Below are positions 31,657-40,530 of a stretch of 64,000 nt of DNA, in pieces. The DNA lies in NCBI GenBank assembly GCA_051001135.1, contig JBPCNO010000186.1:41739-105738 (forward strand), written 5' to 3'. The number at the start of each line of letters is the position of its first letter. The stretch's first letter is position 1. The notes under the pieces are model-generated. The model saw only the letters and a list, made by a program, of their open reading frames with translations, was not told where the DNA came from and ran no database searches. Source of the DNA: CAWHMN01 sp051001135 (GTDB lineage: Bacteria; Acidobacteriota; Terriglobia; Terriglobales; Acidobacteriaceae). Both the position numbers and the translations under genes were made by a program.

Positions 31657-33112
31657 GCACCTGGGACTCCTGCATCAGCATGGCCCGGATTGCGCCCACC
31701 AGGAAGACCGACCCGGTCACGACGATCTCGTCATCCTTGTTCGTATTTGCCGTCGCCAGACGCATCGCCGCCTCTACCGAGGATGCGAGGAGCGCCTGCG
31801 TACCGGTTGCCACGGCTGCGCTCCGCATTCGCTCGAGGGTAGCAGCGCGCGGCGAATCCACCTGCACCAGCACGACGGTCTCGAAGATCGGAAACAGGAT
31901 CTGCGCCAACTCCTCCACCGGTTTGTCCTGCAGGCACCCGAAGATCAGCGTGGAAGCCCTGGAATCGCGCGCGGAGAGGGCCGCGCGCAGCGCCCATGCC
32001 CCCGCTGGATTGTGGCCGACATCCAACAGTACCTTAGGGCTGCCGACTTCCTGCTGAATCGTTTCGAGACGACCCGGCCAGTGCGTCTCCCGAATCCCCC
32101 GTTCGACCGCGCTTGCCTCGATTACGTAACTATATCGGTTACGTAATTCGAGCGCGCTTGCGAGCGCCAGCGCCAAATTCCTTCGCTGGTGTTCACCCGC
32201 CAGTGGGGAGTGGATCCAGAGCCTCTGCCCATCCACCATGACAGCATAGTTGTTCCCTGCATCGCCCCCGCGCTCGGGCGCTTCAAAAGGAAGGTAGGCT
32301 GCCGCGTTGACACCCCGCACATGGAGCGCAGTCGCGACCTCGCCGATCGCCTCGTTTGCCTCCGGGTGCTGCGGCAAAGTAATCAAGACGCCTTCCTCGC
32401 GCAGGATACCGGCCTTCTCCCGCGCAATGGCGCCGATGGTGGATCCGAGCCACTCTGTGTGGTCCAGCGATACGTCGGTGATGACGGAGAACAAGGGCTC
32501 GACGATATTCGTCGCGTCTAATCGGCCGCCCATGCCGACCTCGAGAATGGCAATCCGGACCTCTTGTTCCGCGAAATAGCAAAACGCCATAGCCGTAACG
32601 GTTTCGAAGAAGCTTGGCATTCCCGGGAGCCTCTGCTGCTCTACCAGCCTGCAGCCGGCGTCCGCCACGCGCGAGAAGAGGTCTGAGAGGCGTTGATCCC
32701 CGATCTCGTGTCGATCCCCGATCTCGTGTCGCGCTTTGCCAACCGGCGCCGCCTGTTCCGCCGGCACTCCATTTCGCAGCCCGTCATTGCCCAGGATGTC
32801 GCCGTCCGGCCGATCGCCGGCTAGGATTACAATGCGCTCATTTACCCGCTCGAGGTGCGGTGATGTATAGAGTCCCGTTTTGTATCCGGCAGCCGCCAGA
32901 ATGCTGGCCAGCGTCGCCGCCGTCGAACCTTTACCGTTCGTCCCCGCGATCAGGATGGACGGGAAGCTTCGCTGCGGATCGCCCAGCGCCGCCATGAGCG
33001 CACGCATCTGGTCCAGTTCGAATTTACGCCGTGCTCCGCCTGCGGTTGTATGCAGTTCTGCGCCCAGCGCATACAGTCTCTCGATGGCCTCGGCGTAGTG
33101 CATGGCTTCCAT
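31649..33112 (-). CDS. folC: Bifunctional folylpolyglutamate synthase/dihydrofolate synthase
   Basis: A 487-residue Mur-ligase-fold enzyme that adds glutamate to folates. The P-loop is AGTNGKGST (about 56-64), followed by YTSPHLERVNERI, the metal/carbamoyl-lysine region (ILEVGMGGRLDATN, SLDHTEWLG) and the C-terminal domain LLDVGHNPAGAWAL. Compared with usual FolC (about 420-440 aa) it is longer, largely owing to a loop at about 98-150 that includes a duplicated RHEIGD encoded by an exact 18-bp tandem repeat (32695-32730). It follows accD, a common order. Confidence 0.95.
   Translation of the reverse strand: MEAMHYAEAIERLYALGAELHTTAGGARRKFELDQMRALMAALGDPQRSFPSILIAGTNGKGSTAATLASILAAAGYKTGLYTSPHLERVNERIVILAGDRPDGDILGNDGLRNGVPAEQAAPVGKARHEIGDRHEIGDQRLSDLFSRVADAGCRLVEQQRLPGMPSFFETVTAMAFCYFAEQEVRIAILEVGMGGRLDATNIVEPLFSVITDVSLDHTEWLGSTIGAIAREKAGILREEGVLITLPQHPEANEAIGEVATALHVRGVNAAAYLPFEAPERGGDAGNNYAVMVDGQRLWIHSPLAGEHQRRNLALALASALELRNRYSYVIEASAVERGIRETHWPGRLETIQQEVGSPKVLLDVGHNPAGAWALRAALSARDSRASTLIFGCLQDKPVEELAQILFPIFETVVLVQVDSPRAATLERMRSAAVATGTQALLASSVEAAMRLATANTNKDDEIVVTGSVFLVGAIRAMLMQESQVHA
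32695..32730 (+). repeat. 18-bp tandem duplication inside folC
   Basis: GATCCCCGATCTCGTGTC occurs twice in a row and encodes a doubled six-residue RHEIGD unit in a surface-loop insertion of FolC. It is the same unit length as the duplications at 7227-7298. Confidence 0.9.
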
Positions 33113-33156
33113 TCTACCGGGAGGGCAGCTTCACTATTGGCTCTGCCGTGGGGCAG

Positions 33157-34008
33157 CTAAACCGTCATTGGCGGCTGCATGAAGCTCAAAGCACGGTCCA
33201 GATAGCCCTTCAACTCGTTCCGCGGAACCACGGCATCGAGCATTCCATGCTCCAGCAGGAACTCCGAACGCTGGAATCCCTCCGGCAGTTTTTGACGCAG
33301 CGTCTGCTCGATCACGCGCGGTCCGGCAAAGCCGATCAACGCGCCCGGTTCCGCCACATTGAGATCGCCCAGCATGGCAAAGCTGGCGGTCACGCCTCCG
33401 GTCGTGGGATCGGTGAGGACGGAAATGTAGGGGATGGCGGCGTCGTCCAGCAGAGCCAGCACGCTGGAGATCTTCGCCAGTTGCATCAAGCTCGCAACCC
33501 CTTCCATCATCCGGGCACCCCCTGAGGCTGAGACGATGATAAGCGGGTGTCCCGAAGCGAGTGAGCGGTCTGCCGCACGCGCGATCGTCTCGCCCACCAC
33601 GCTACCCATGCTGCCGCCGATGAAACCATACTCCATCACGGTGAGCACCACGTCGTGCTGGCCCAGGCGCCCGATAGCATTCACACTCGCATCGTTGAGC
33701 CCAGTATCGGCCTGCGCCTTCTTCAGCCGGGCGGCATACGGTTTGATATCGGTGAAGCGCAGCGGGTCCGTCGACTTCAGTTCAAGATCGACCAGTTCAT
33801 AGCCGGGTTCGAGAAGGCTGGCCACACGTGTCCGCGCGTCCAGACGAAAGTGACGGTCGCACTTCGGACAGACCTGCTGATTCGCGGCCATGTCTGCCTT
33901 GAAGATGAACTGGCTGCAGCCTTCGCATTTGACCCAGAGACCCTCGGTCCGGACCCGCTTCTCCTGTGAGCTCTCAATCTCGTGTTCCTGACGCTTGAAC
34001 CAGGCCAT
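33157..34008 (-). CDS. accD: Acetyl-CoA carboxylase carboxyltransferase subunit beta
   Basis: A 283-residue zinc-ribbon carboxyltransferase that, with AccA, transfers CO2 from biotin to acetyl-CoA for fatty-acid synthesis. The Cys4 zinc ribbon (CEGC at about 29-32 and CPKC at 48-51) and the crotonase core (SASGGARMMEGVASLMQLAK, TDPTTGGVTASFAMLGD, EPGALIGFAGPRVIEQT) are intact. I start at the ATG at 34008 behind AGGAAGAG; longer frames add an unconserved stretch. accA is not in the window. Confidence 0.96.
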   Translation of the reverse strand: MAWFKRQEHEIESSQEKRVRTEGLWVKCEGCSQFIFKADMAANQQVCPKCDRHFRLDARTRVASLLEPGYELVDLELKSTDPLRFTDIKPYAARLKKAQADTGLNDASVNAIGRLGQHDVVLTVMEYGFIGGSMGSVVGETIARAADRSLASGHPLIIVSASGGARMMEGVASLMQLAKISSVLALLDDAAIPYISVLTDPTTGGVTASFAMLGDLNVAEPGALIGFAGPRVIEQTLRQKLPEGFQRSEFLLEHGMLDAVVPRNELKGYLDRALSFMQPPMTV

Positions 34009-34089
34009 CTCTTCCTTTCTATATGTGCGGAACGACCATAGCATCCGATGCTGGAGGTGTGTCCTTATGGCATCTGCAGGCAAACTGTC

Positions 34090-34626
34090 TCAATACTCAA
34101 TGCCCCGTTGCGCCAGGATGCCACCCTCGTAAGCATGCTTCACCTGACGCATCTCCGTCACCGTATCGGCAATTTCGACCAGGCTGGGGTGGGCATTGCG
34201 TCCCGTGAGGATGACATGCACCATCTCTGGCCGCGCCTTCAGCGTTGCAGCCACCCGTTCCGCATCCAGCATGCCGTAGCCGATGGCGTAGTTGATCTCA
34301 TCCAGCACGACCATGTCCCAGTCGCCGGAAAGAATCGCCGCTTCGGCCTCCGCCCACGCCGCCTCCACCATCCGGGTATCCTCCGGGTCGGTCTCCGCGC
34401 CCCCCACCTTCACGAAGCCGCGGCCCATCTGCTTCATAGTGAAGCTGTCCCCAAACGCCTTCACCGCATCGAGTTCACCGTAGTGCCAGGATCCCTTGAG
34501 GAACTGCAGCATCAGCACGCGCATTCCGTTGCCCACCGCGCGCAGGGCCGTCCCCATGGCCGCCGTTGTCTTGCCTTTACCCGGGCCGGTGTTGATCAGG
34601 ATGAGCCCACGTCTTGATTCAGTCAT
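34090..34626 (-). CDS. cobO: Cob(I)yrinic acid a,c-diamide adenosyltransferase
   Basis: A 178-residue CobA/CobO/BtuR-type enzyme that adenosylates corrinoids using ATP. The P-loop GPGKGKTTAAMG (about 14-25), FLKGSWHYGE, the Walker-B-like MVVLDEINYAIGYGML and ILTGRNAHP are diagnostic. The N-terminal arm is short. No other cobalamin biosynthesis genes are visible, so it may serve salvage of imported corrinoids. It lies between rlmH and accD on the same strand. Confidence 0.95.
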   Translation of the reverse strand: MTESRRGLILINTGPGKGKTTAAMGTALRAVGNGMRVLMLQFLKGSWHYGELDAVKAFGDSFTMKQMGRGFVKVGGAETDPEDTRMVEAAWAEAEAAILSGDWDMVVLDEINYAIGYGMLDAERVAATLKARPEMVHVILTGRNAHPSLVEIADTVTEMRQVKHAYEGGILAQRGIEY

Positions 34627-34656
34627 AGAGGTTGAGGCAAGCCACAGCCGCTGGTT

Positions 34657-35103
34657 TCAATGCCCGCAGTGATACGGATGCCCAGCAAGGATTGTAAATG
34701 CCCTGTAGATCTGTTCCGCCAGCATCACCCGCGCAAGCTCGTGCGGAAAGGTCATTGGCCCAAAGGACAGCAGCAGATCGGCCCGTTCTCTGGCCTTTTC
34801 TGACCATCCATCCGCCGGGCCGATGGCAAAGACGATCTCCTGCCTGCCCCCATCCCGCTCTCTCTCGACTACGCGCGCCAGTTGTTCAGACGAGATCTGC
34901 TCACCCCGTCCATCGAGCAGCACCAGCCAGGTCGTGGTTCTCCCAGCGTGTTTCGCAAGCCTCTCCAACAGCGCAGCTTCCGTCCTCTCCCGCCATACCT
35001 CAACCGGCGCGTAGCTCCCTAACCGCCCCACATAGAGCTCGACCTCCTTGCCGAAGGAGCGCTCTTGCTTGATCCCGGATATGTGAGCGATGCAGATCCT
35101 CAT
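34657..35103 (-). CDS. rlmH: 23S rRNA (pseudouridine-1915-N3)-methyltransferase RlmH
   Basis: A 148-residue SPOUT methyltransferase that acts on the 70S ribosome at pseudouridine 1915 of 23S rRNA. The trefoil-knot region is clear: LLDGRGEQISSEQLA, IVFAIGPADGWSE (usual FxIGGxxG; Gly-Pro here), LLSFGPMTFPHELARVMLAEQIYRAFTI and the terminal GHPYHCGH (usual HPYHK/R). It is the first gene of the minus-strand cluster running toward parB. Confidence 0.94.
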   Translation of the reverse strand: MRICIAHISGIKQERSFGKEVELYVGRLGSYAPVEVWRERTEAALLERLAKHAGRTTTWLVLLDGRGEQISSEQLARVVERERDGGRQEIVFAIGPADGWSEKARERADLLLSFGPMTFPHELARVMLAEQIYRAFTILAGHPYHCGH

Positions 35104-35471
35104 GGCCCCTCCTCAATCAGCCTCGTGCCCCGCGGTCCACCCCAAGGGATAAAACCGTCAAAAATCGTGATAAACCCGCCCAGAACGGTGACGAACAGCA
35201 ATCGATCTATGGAATCTATGGAATTCCACTAATTTGGCCCCTCCCACCTACGGTAATTGGGACACAGCCATCCCGGTCGCAATTCCATGCGCCTGAATCC
35301 CCTCAGAAACCGCCCCGCGTGCATTGGCACCGGGATTGCTAACTGGCAGCGGTAGCACTCAACGACAATCGTAACAACGCGCAGCAGCTTTGCGCCTGGA
35401 ACAGGTTCGCGAGAAGTCTTCGGGTGCTAAACGCGGTTTCGAATGGATGGCACACCTCGGGGAGGCAATTC
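35104..35471. other. 368-bp divergent spacer with sigma54 promoter
   Basis: The spacer separates rlmH (minus) from the TonB receptor (plus). It contains a sigma54 promoter at 35335-35351 and a short direct repeat ATCTATGGA near 35203-35222. No coding frame or terminator is evident. Confidence 0.7.
35335..35351 (+). promoter_or_regulatory. Sigma54 (-24/-12) promoter of the TonB receptor gene
   Basis: TGGCAC-CGGGA-TTGCTA is a full match to the sigma54 consensus TGGCAC-N5-TTGCW with exact spacing. Transcription would start near 35362, giving a leader of about 110 bases. A sigma54 promoter implies an ATP-dependent activator and conditional expression. Confidence 0.75.
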
Positions 35472-38400
35472 TTGAAAATGGGCATCGCAAAACAAGCACG
35501 TGGTCTTCTGCTAAGTGCCACCTTTGTTCTAAGCGGCGCGGCGCCGCTCCTGCTGACGCAAGGCGCTCATGCACAGGCAACCAGCGGCGCGGTCGTCGGT
35601 ACCATCGCCGATGCCTCCGGCGCGGCCATCCCCAATGCAACTGTGAACGCCGTCAACGTGGATACGAAGGTTGCGAGTTCTACGACCGCGAACGCGAGCG
35701 GCGAGTACAGAATCGATAACCTCCTGGCGGGCAGATACAACATCTCGGCATCCGCGCCGGGCTTCTCCACCTATACGCTGGAGAACTTCACAGTCCAACT
35801 GAACAACACGAGTACCGCCAAACTCGTCCTGCCCGTTGCCTCCGCTGCCACCAACGTCGAGGTCTCTTCGCAGGCTGCCGTCGCCATCGATACGACGACC
35901 ATTCAGTTGCAGCAGACCTTCAACACCAAACAGACGCAGGATCTACCCACGGCGACCATCGGCCTGGGAGCTATCAACCTTTCGCTCCTGAGCCCGGGCG
36001 TGAGCTTGAGCTCCGGCATCGGCGCCGGCACCGGCCCTTCGGTCGGGGGTCAGCGCCCGCGCAACAACAACTTCACCATTGAGGGTATCGACGACAACGA
36101 CAAGGGTGTCACCGGACCGTTAATCACCATCCCCAATGATGCCACCGGCGAGTTCACTCTTCTGACCAATCAGTTCTCGCCGGAGTTTGGGCACTCGACG
36201 GGCGGCCAGTTCAATACCACCATCATCGGCGGAACCAACAGCTTTCATGGCCGCGCTTACGAATACTTCCAGAACCGGAACCTCAACGCCATCGATGCGG
36301 CGGACGCCCGTGGCGCTGGGCCGGGCTTTGTCAATCCGCGCTACGACCAGAACCGTTTCGGCGGCCAGATCGGCGGCCCCATCCTCCGTGACAAGCTCTT
36401 CTTCTTCTCCAACTTCGAGAAGTACCAGCTTGGACAGAGCATCGCTACGACCGTCTGCGCGCCCACGGCCGCAGGTTTCGCGGCGATCGCCGGTGCTCCC
36501 GGTCTCAACGCGACCAACCTGGGCATCTTCACCAAATACACGCCGGTTGCGCCCACCCAGGACGCGCCGGCGCCTAACTCCGTGGCCTGCCCCGACGATC
36601 ACATCACGGTAGGCGCCAGCAATAACGTTAATGTTCCAGTGGGGCCGTTTAGCACCAGCGGTCCAACCTTCAATAACACCTATAACTCCACCAGTTCCAT
36701 CGACTATACGAAATCGGAGACGGACCAGTTCCGCTTCCGCTATCTCTACAGCCGCGCCGCCTTCCTCGATACAGCCGCAACGCTGCCTGTCTTTTACACC
36801 TCTATACCCGACCGCTACCATCTCTTCGCCTTCAGCTACTTCCACACTTTCAGCCCTACCCTTACCAACGAGTTCCGCCTGGGTTACAACCGCTATTCCA
36901 ACCAGACGCCGTCTGGAAGCTTCGCCTTCCCCCACCTGGACAGCTTTCCCAATCTGGTCTACCAGGATTTGAGCAGTCTTCAGCTTGGCCCCGATGGCAA
37001 CGCGCCGCAGTCCGCTATCCAGAACCTCTATCAGGCGGTAGACAACATCACCTGGGTGAAGGGCAAGCACACCCTGAAGTTCGGCTTTGACGGGCGCAAG
37101 TACATCAGCCCGCAGACCTTTACTCAGCGCGAACGGGGAGACTACGAATACAGCACTTTGAATCTATACCTCCAGGATCTTAGTCCCGATCTTTTAGGCG
37201 AGCGCAGCGCCGGGAACTTCATCTACTACGGCGACCAGACCGCATTCTATGGATACGGAAACGACCTGTGGCGTATTACTCCTACGGTCACGATCAACTA
37301 TGGCCTTCGCTACGAGTTCACCTCGGTTCCCACGGGTGAGCGCGCGCAAGCCCTGAATCAAGCGGCAAGCGTTCCCGGGTTTATCAGCTTCACCGCACCC
37401 CAGCCGCAGTACAAAAACTTCGCCCCACGCCTCGGCGTTGCATGGGCTCCGAACCAGGACACCTCGATCCGCCTCGGCTTTGGCATGGGCTACGATGTCC
37501 TTTATGACAATCTTGGCCTGCTGACCTTCCCGCCACAGTATTCATCGACGCAAGACGTAGACCTCGCCAACCAGACACCGAACTTCCTGACCAGTGGTGG
37601 GCTGCCTCCGGGCAACGGCGGACTCCAGACCTTCCCCTCCGTCGCCGCGCAGAGGCGGGCGACCTCCGCGTATCTACCGGTCAATGAGCAACTGCCCTAC
37701 TCGGAGCAGTGGAACCTTGGCGTGCAGCATGTCTTCGCCAAGAACTATACCGCCGAGATCCGCTACGTGGGCACCCGCGGCATCCACCTGCCTGTCCAGA
37801 CGCAATTGAACAAGCAGGCGGCCGTCACTCCGAGTAGCTTCCTTCCCACGTTTCTCGGTGCTGTCCCAGATCCCGCGACGCTGGCAAGCTTGCCCGCGCT
37901 CTCCAGCCTGACACCGAAGTATCTGGAGTATGTGCCCGCCTACGCGGCCGCGGGCTTTGGCAAGACCGGGCCAACCGACACCAATACCTATAGCAACATC
38001 ACTTCCTACCAGCCGTACGGCGCATCGAACTACAACGGCCTGCAGGCTCAGTTGCAGCGCCGGTTCCAGCAGGGTCTGCAGTTCAACGCCGCCTATACCT
38101 ATAGCAAGACCATGGATAACAGCACCGCGGACGTGTTCTCGACCATTCTCACCCCGCGCCGCCCGCAAAACTTCCACAACTTCAATGCGGATTACTCCCG
38201 CTCGGCCCTGGATCACACCCACCGTATTACCTTTGAAACCCTCTGGGATATTCCCTACTTCAAGAACAGCGACCACTGGCTGCTGAAGAACGGGCTGGGT
38301 AATTGGGAGATCGCCCCCATCTACACCTATCAGTCCCCGGAGTTCGCGGATGTGCAGAGTGGCGTGGATTCGAATCTCAACGGAGATTCCGCCGGTGATC

Positions 38401-38885
38401 GCGCGATCCTCAACCCCAATGGAGTCAAAGGCACCGGATCGGGAGTGACGGCCGTCGTCGATCCCGCCCGTGTTGCACTGTGTCCGCCCAATACCGATCC
38501 GACGCTGCCTCCAGCCCCCTGCAATGCGGATACCGTCGGTTATCAGGCCATCAACCCCAATGCCCAATACATCCGGGCACAGCAAGGCGCTCTCGCCACC
38601 GCTGGGCGCAACACGTTGCCCATCCGGCCCATCAACAACTGGGACGCGACCGCTACCAAGCGCGTCAACTTCACCGAGCGCTACGCCTTTGAGTTCCAGG
38701 CCCAGGCCTTCAACGTCTTCAACCATTCCCAATACGTCCCGGACTTGATCAGTCAGATCAATTCGAACGGATTCACCAGCAACCGCAACGGCTTGATTCC
38801 AGGCACGTCCCAATTCAATCAGCCGCAGCTTATCTTCCGCAACAATGCAAGGAGCATGCAGTTGGTCGCGAAGTTCATCTTCTAA
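35472..38885 (+). CDS. TonB-dependent receptor with N-terminal carboxypeptidase-regulatory domain (Oar-like)
   Basis: An outer-membrane protein of about 1137 residues. After a signal peptide (LLLSATFVLSGAAPLLLTQGAHA) come a CarboxypepD_reg domain (about 32-110: GTIADASGAAIPNATV, SGEYRIDNLLAGRYNISASAPGF), a plug region (about 125-240, SVGGQRPRNNNFTIEGIDDND), and a large beta-barrel ending in a C-terminal Phe (MQLVAKFIF). This architecture is the abundant acidobacterial type thought to import large or polymeric substrates; the ligand is unknown. I use the TTG at 35472 because GGGGAGG lies six bases upstream; an in-frame ATG two codons later is the alternative. A sigma54 promoter precedes it and a strong terminator follows. 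Confidence 0.93.
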   Translation: MKMGIAKQARGLLLSATFVLSGAAPLLLTQGAHAQATSGAVVGTIADASGAAIPNATVNAVNVDTKVASSTTANASGEYRIDNLLAGRYNISASAPGFSTYTLENFTVQLNNTSTAKLVLPVASAATNVEVSSQAAVAIDTTTIQLQQTFNTKQTQDLPTATIGLGAINLSLLSPGVSLSSGIGAGTGPSVGGQRPRNNNFTIEGIDDNDKGVTGPLITIPNDATGEFTLLTNQFSPEFGHSTGGQFNTTIIGGTNSFHGRAYEYFQNRNLNAIDAADARGAGPGFVNPRYDQNRFGGQIGGPILRDKLFFFSNFEKYQLGQSIATTVCAPTAAGFAAIAGAPGLNATNLGIFTKYTPVAPTQDAPAPNSVACPDDHITVGASNNVNVPVGPFSTSGPTFNNTYNSTSSIDYTKSETDQFRFRYLYSRAAFLDTAATLPVFYTSIPDRYHLFAFSYFHTFSPTLTNEFRLGYNRYSNQTPSGSFAFPHLDSFPNLVYQDLSSLQLGPDGNAPQSAIQNLYQAVDNITWVKGKHTLKFGFDGRKYISPQTFTQRERGDYEYSTLNLYLQDLSPDLLGERSAGNFIYYGDQTAFYGYGNDLWRITPTVTINYGLRYEFTSVPTGERAQALNQAASVPGFISFTAPQPQYKNFAPRLGVAWAPNQDTSIRLGFGMGYDVLYDNLGLLTFPPQYSSTQDVDLANQTPNFLTSGGLPPGNGGLQTFPSVAAQRRATSAYLPVNEQLPYSEQWNLGVQHVFAKNYTAEIRYVGTRGIHLPVQTQLNKQAAVTPSSFLPTFLGAVPDPATLASLPALSSLTPKYLEYVPAYAAAGFGKTGPTDTNTYSNITSYQPYGASNYNGLQAQLQRRFQQGLQFNAAYTYSKTMDNSTADVFSTILTPRRPQNFHNFNADYSRSALDHTHRITFETLWDIPYFKNSDHWLLKNGLGNWEIAPIYTYQSPEFADVQSGVDSNLNGDSAGDRAILNPNGVKGTGSGVTAVVDPARVALCPPNTDPTLPPAPCNADTVGYQAINPNAQYIRAQQGALATAGRNTLPIRPINNWDATATKRVNFTERYAFEFQAQAFNVFNHSQYVPDLISQINSNGFTSNRNGLIPGTSQFNQPQLIFRNNARSMQLVAKFIF

Positions 38886-38899
38886 GTCCCATGCACGCT

Positions 38900-38944
38900 G
38901 AGAGGGCCGGATCAGGAATCCGGCCCTCTCTTTTCTTTTCTTTG
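38900..38944 (+). terminator. Rho-independent terminator of the TonB receptor gene
   Basis: A perfect 13-bp stem (38900-38912 with 38918-38930), loop CAGGA, is followed by TTTTCTTTTCTTTG. It begins 14 bases after the receptor stop codon. Confidence 0.93.
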
Positions 38945-38966
38945 CGCTGCGCGTTCAATGAACGCT

Positions 38967-39596
38967 CTATTGCTTTGCTCGCGACGTCTTCTTCGCCGCA
39001 GTGCGTTTGCCAGCGGACGGCTTACGAGCGGAACTCGACTTCGGAGTCTTTTTCTTCGCCGCCGTCTTCTTCGCAGTCTTCTTCGCCGTAGCCTTTTTGG
39101 CGGCCGTTTTCCTGGCCGGAGCTTTCCTGGCCGGGGCTTTCTTGGCTACGGTCTCTCTCTTCGCAGCCGCTTTCGCCGGGGTCTTCTTGCGCACGGCGGC
39201 CACCTTCTCTGATAAAGCCGCTTTGAGCTGCGCGATATCGACTGGGGTGGCGGACTTCCGCAGGCGCTCGATGTCGTAGAAGGCGCGACGCTCCGCCAGA
39301 AACACGTGCACCACAAAATCGACATAATCGAGCAGGATCCACTCTCCCCGGCGCTTGCCTTCAACCGAGTTCGGAAAGGTCGCGAAGTCGCGCTTCATGC
39401 GCTGCTCGATCTCTTCCGCAATCGTCTGCGTCTGGCGCTCGTTGGTCCCACTGGTGATCAGGAAGTAATCCGTGAAGCCGGAATCCGCGGGGTCGAGCTC
39501 CAGGATGCGGGTGTCCTCCGCCTTCTTGTCCTCACAGACAGAAGCCGCCGTCAGAACCATGCGCCGCGTGACTTCCTTGTTCGTTTCGATTGCCAT
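38967..39596 (-). CDS. rsfS: Ribosomal silencing factor RsfS with histone-H1-like C-terminal tail
   Basis: A 209-residue protein. Residues 5-118 are a standard RsfS domain (SGFTDYFLITSGTNERQTQTIAEEIEQRM, GEWILLDYVDFVVHVF), which binds ribosomal protein uL14 and blocks subunit joining in starvation. Residues 135-209 are an Ala/Lys/Pro-rich tail of AAKK, APARK and TAKK repeats, like histone H1 or alveolate-type basic tails. Usual RsfS is about 105-130 residues, so the tail is an addition that may bind rRNA or DNA (inference). The ATG at 39596 follows AGGAAAA. nadD lies upstream on the same strand, the common pairing. Confidence 0.93.
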   Translation of the reverse strand: MAIETNKEVTRRMVLTAASVCEDKKAEDTRILELDPADSGFTDYFLITSGTNERQTQTIAEEIEQRMKRDFATFPNSVEGKRRGEWILLDYVDFVVHVFLAERRAFYDIERLRKSATPVDIAQLKAALSEKVAAVRKKTPAKAAAKRETVAKKAPARKAPARKTAAKKATAKKTAKKTAAKKKTPKSSSARKPSAGKRTAAKKTSRAKQ

Positions 39597-39779
39597 AGAT
39601 CGGTTTTCCTGTACGTCCTGATTGAAGATGAGATGACGGTCCTGTAGAGCGCAGCCGCCGGCGCTTGCGTGCTGCCAGCGAACCACCCTCGATAGCATTG
39701 CTCTGGTTCTCTAACTCTCCATCGTAGCGTGCGCGCAAGGCATCCGCCAGCAGGAACCCGGAGCGGCTTGCAGCGACAC

Positions 39780-40481
39780 CTAGCCCTGCTGATATAGATG
39801 ATGTTCGCAGGCATAGCGGGCCACCGCCGGAGCGAGGACCGGCTGGGCCTGATCGCTCGCGCCGCAGTCGAGCGCGGCGCGAACAGCGGTCGCGGAGATG
39901 TCGTACTCGAGATCCGGCAGCAACCACAGCCTGCTTGCGTCTCCTGACCTAAGATCACGCAGTACCCATTCGATGCGGCGCGCGGTTACATGAGGACCTT
40001 GGCACACAAAGGAAGATGGCAGATATGTGCCTAACTCCGTGATTGGGAAACCCGGCCGTCCAGCGATGATCATGTCGCAGAGAAGAAGTAACTCCGGCCC
40101 GCGGTGCCAACGCTGTACCATGCGGAAGGAGTCCGCGCCCAGCAGGCAGAAGAGTTCGTCGGCAGGAGCGAGCTTCGCGCGCAGGCGCAGCAACGTGTCG
40201 TACGTGTAGTTTGGGGTGTAGTTAGGCGCAGAATCAGCATCGTTCTTGCGTGGCGCATCCAACCCGCTCGCTTGCAAGCGCGGGTGCCCTTCGCAGGCCA
40301 GCCGGACCATGGCCAGCCGGTCGGCAAAGCTGGCGGTTGTCGCTCCCTGCTTGAGTGGTTGGCTGGCGACCGGAGCCATCAGAACCTCGTCCAGCTCGCA
40401 GCGCTCAAGGGCAGCCTCGGCGATGGCGGTGTGCCCCAGATGCGGCGGATCGAAGGTTCCGCCAAAGAATGCGATGCGCAT
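39780..40481 (-). CDS. nadD: Nicotinate-mononucleotide adenylyltransferase
   Basis: A 233-residue nucleotidyltransferase that makes deamido-NAD from NaMN and ATP. The start RIAFFGGTFDPPHLGHTAIAE carries the GTFDPPHxGH motif at residues 8-17, and YDISATAVRAAL provides the C-terminal ISxTxxR-type motif (here ISATAVR). A loop with a repeated NYTPNYTYDT lies near 90. I use the ATG at 40481; no strong ribosome site is visible. It is divergent from folK with 49 bases between starts. Confidence 0.93.
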   Translation of the reverse strand: MRIAFFGGTFDPPHLGHTAIAEAALERCELDEVLMAPVASQPLKQGATTASFADRLAMVRLACEGHPRLQASGLDAPRKNDADSAPNYTPNYTYDTLLRLRAKLAPADELFCLLGADSFRMVQRWHRGPELLLLCDMIIAGRPGFPITELGTYLPSSFVCQGPHVTARRIEWVLRDLRSGDASRLWLLPDLEYDISATAVRAALDCGASDQAQPVLAPAVARYACEHHLYQQG

Positions 40482-40530
40482 AGCAGCATCGTATCGTGAG
40501 CTCGGGCTGGAAAGAGGAGCGGCCGTATCG

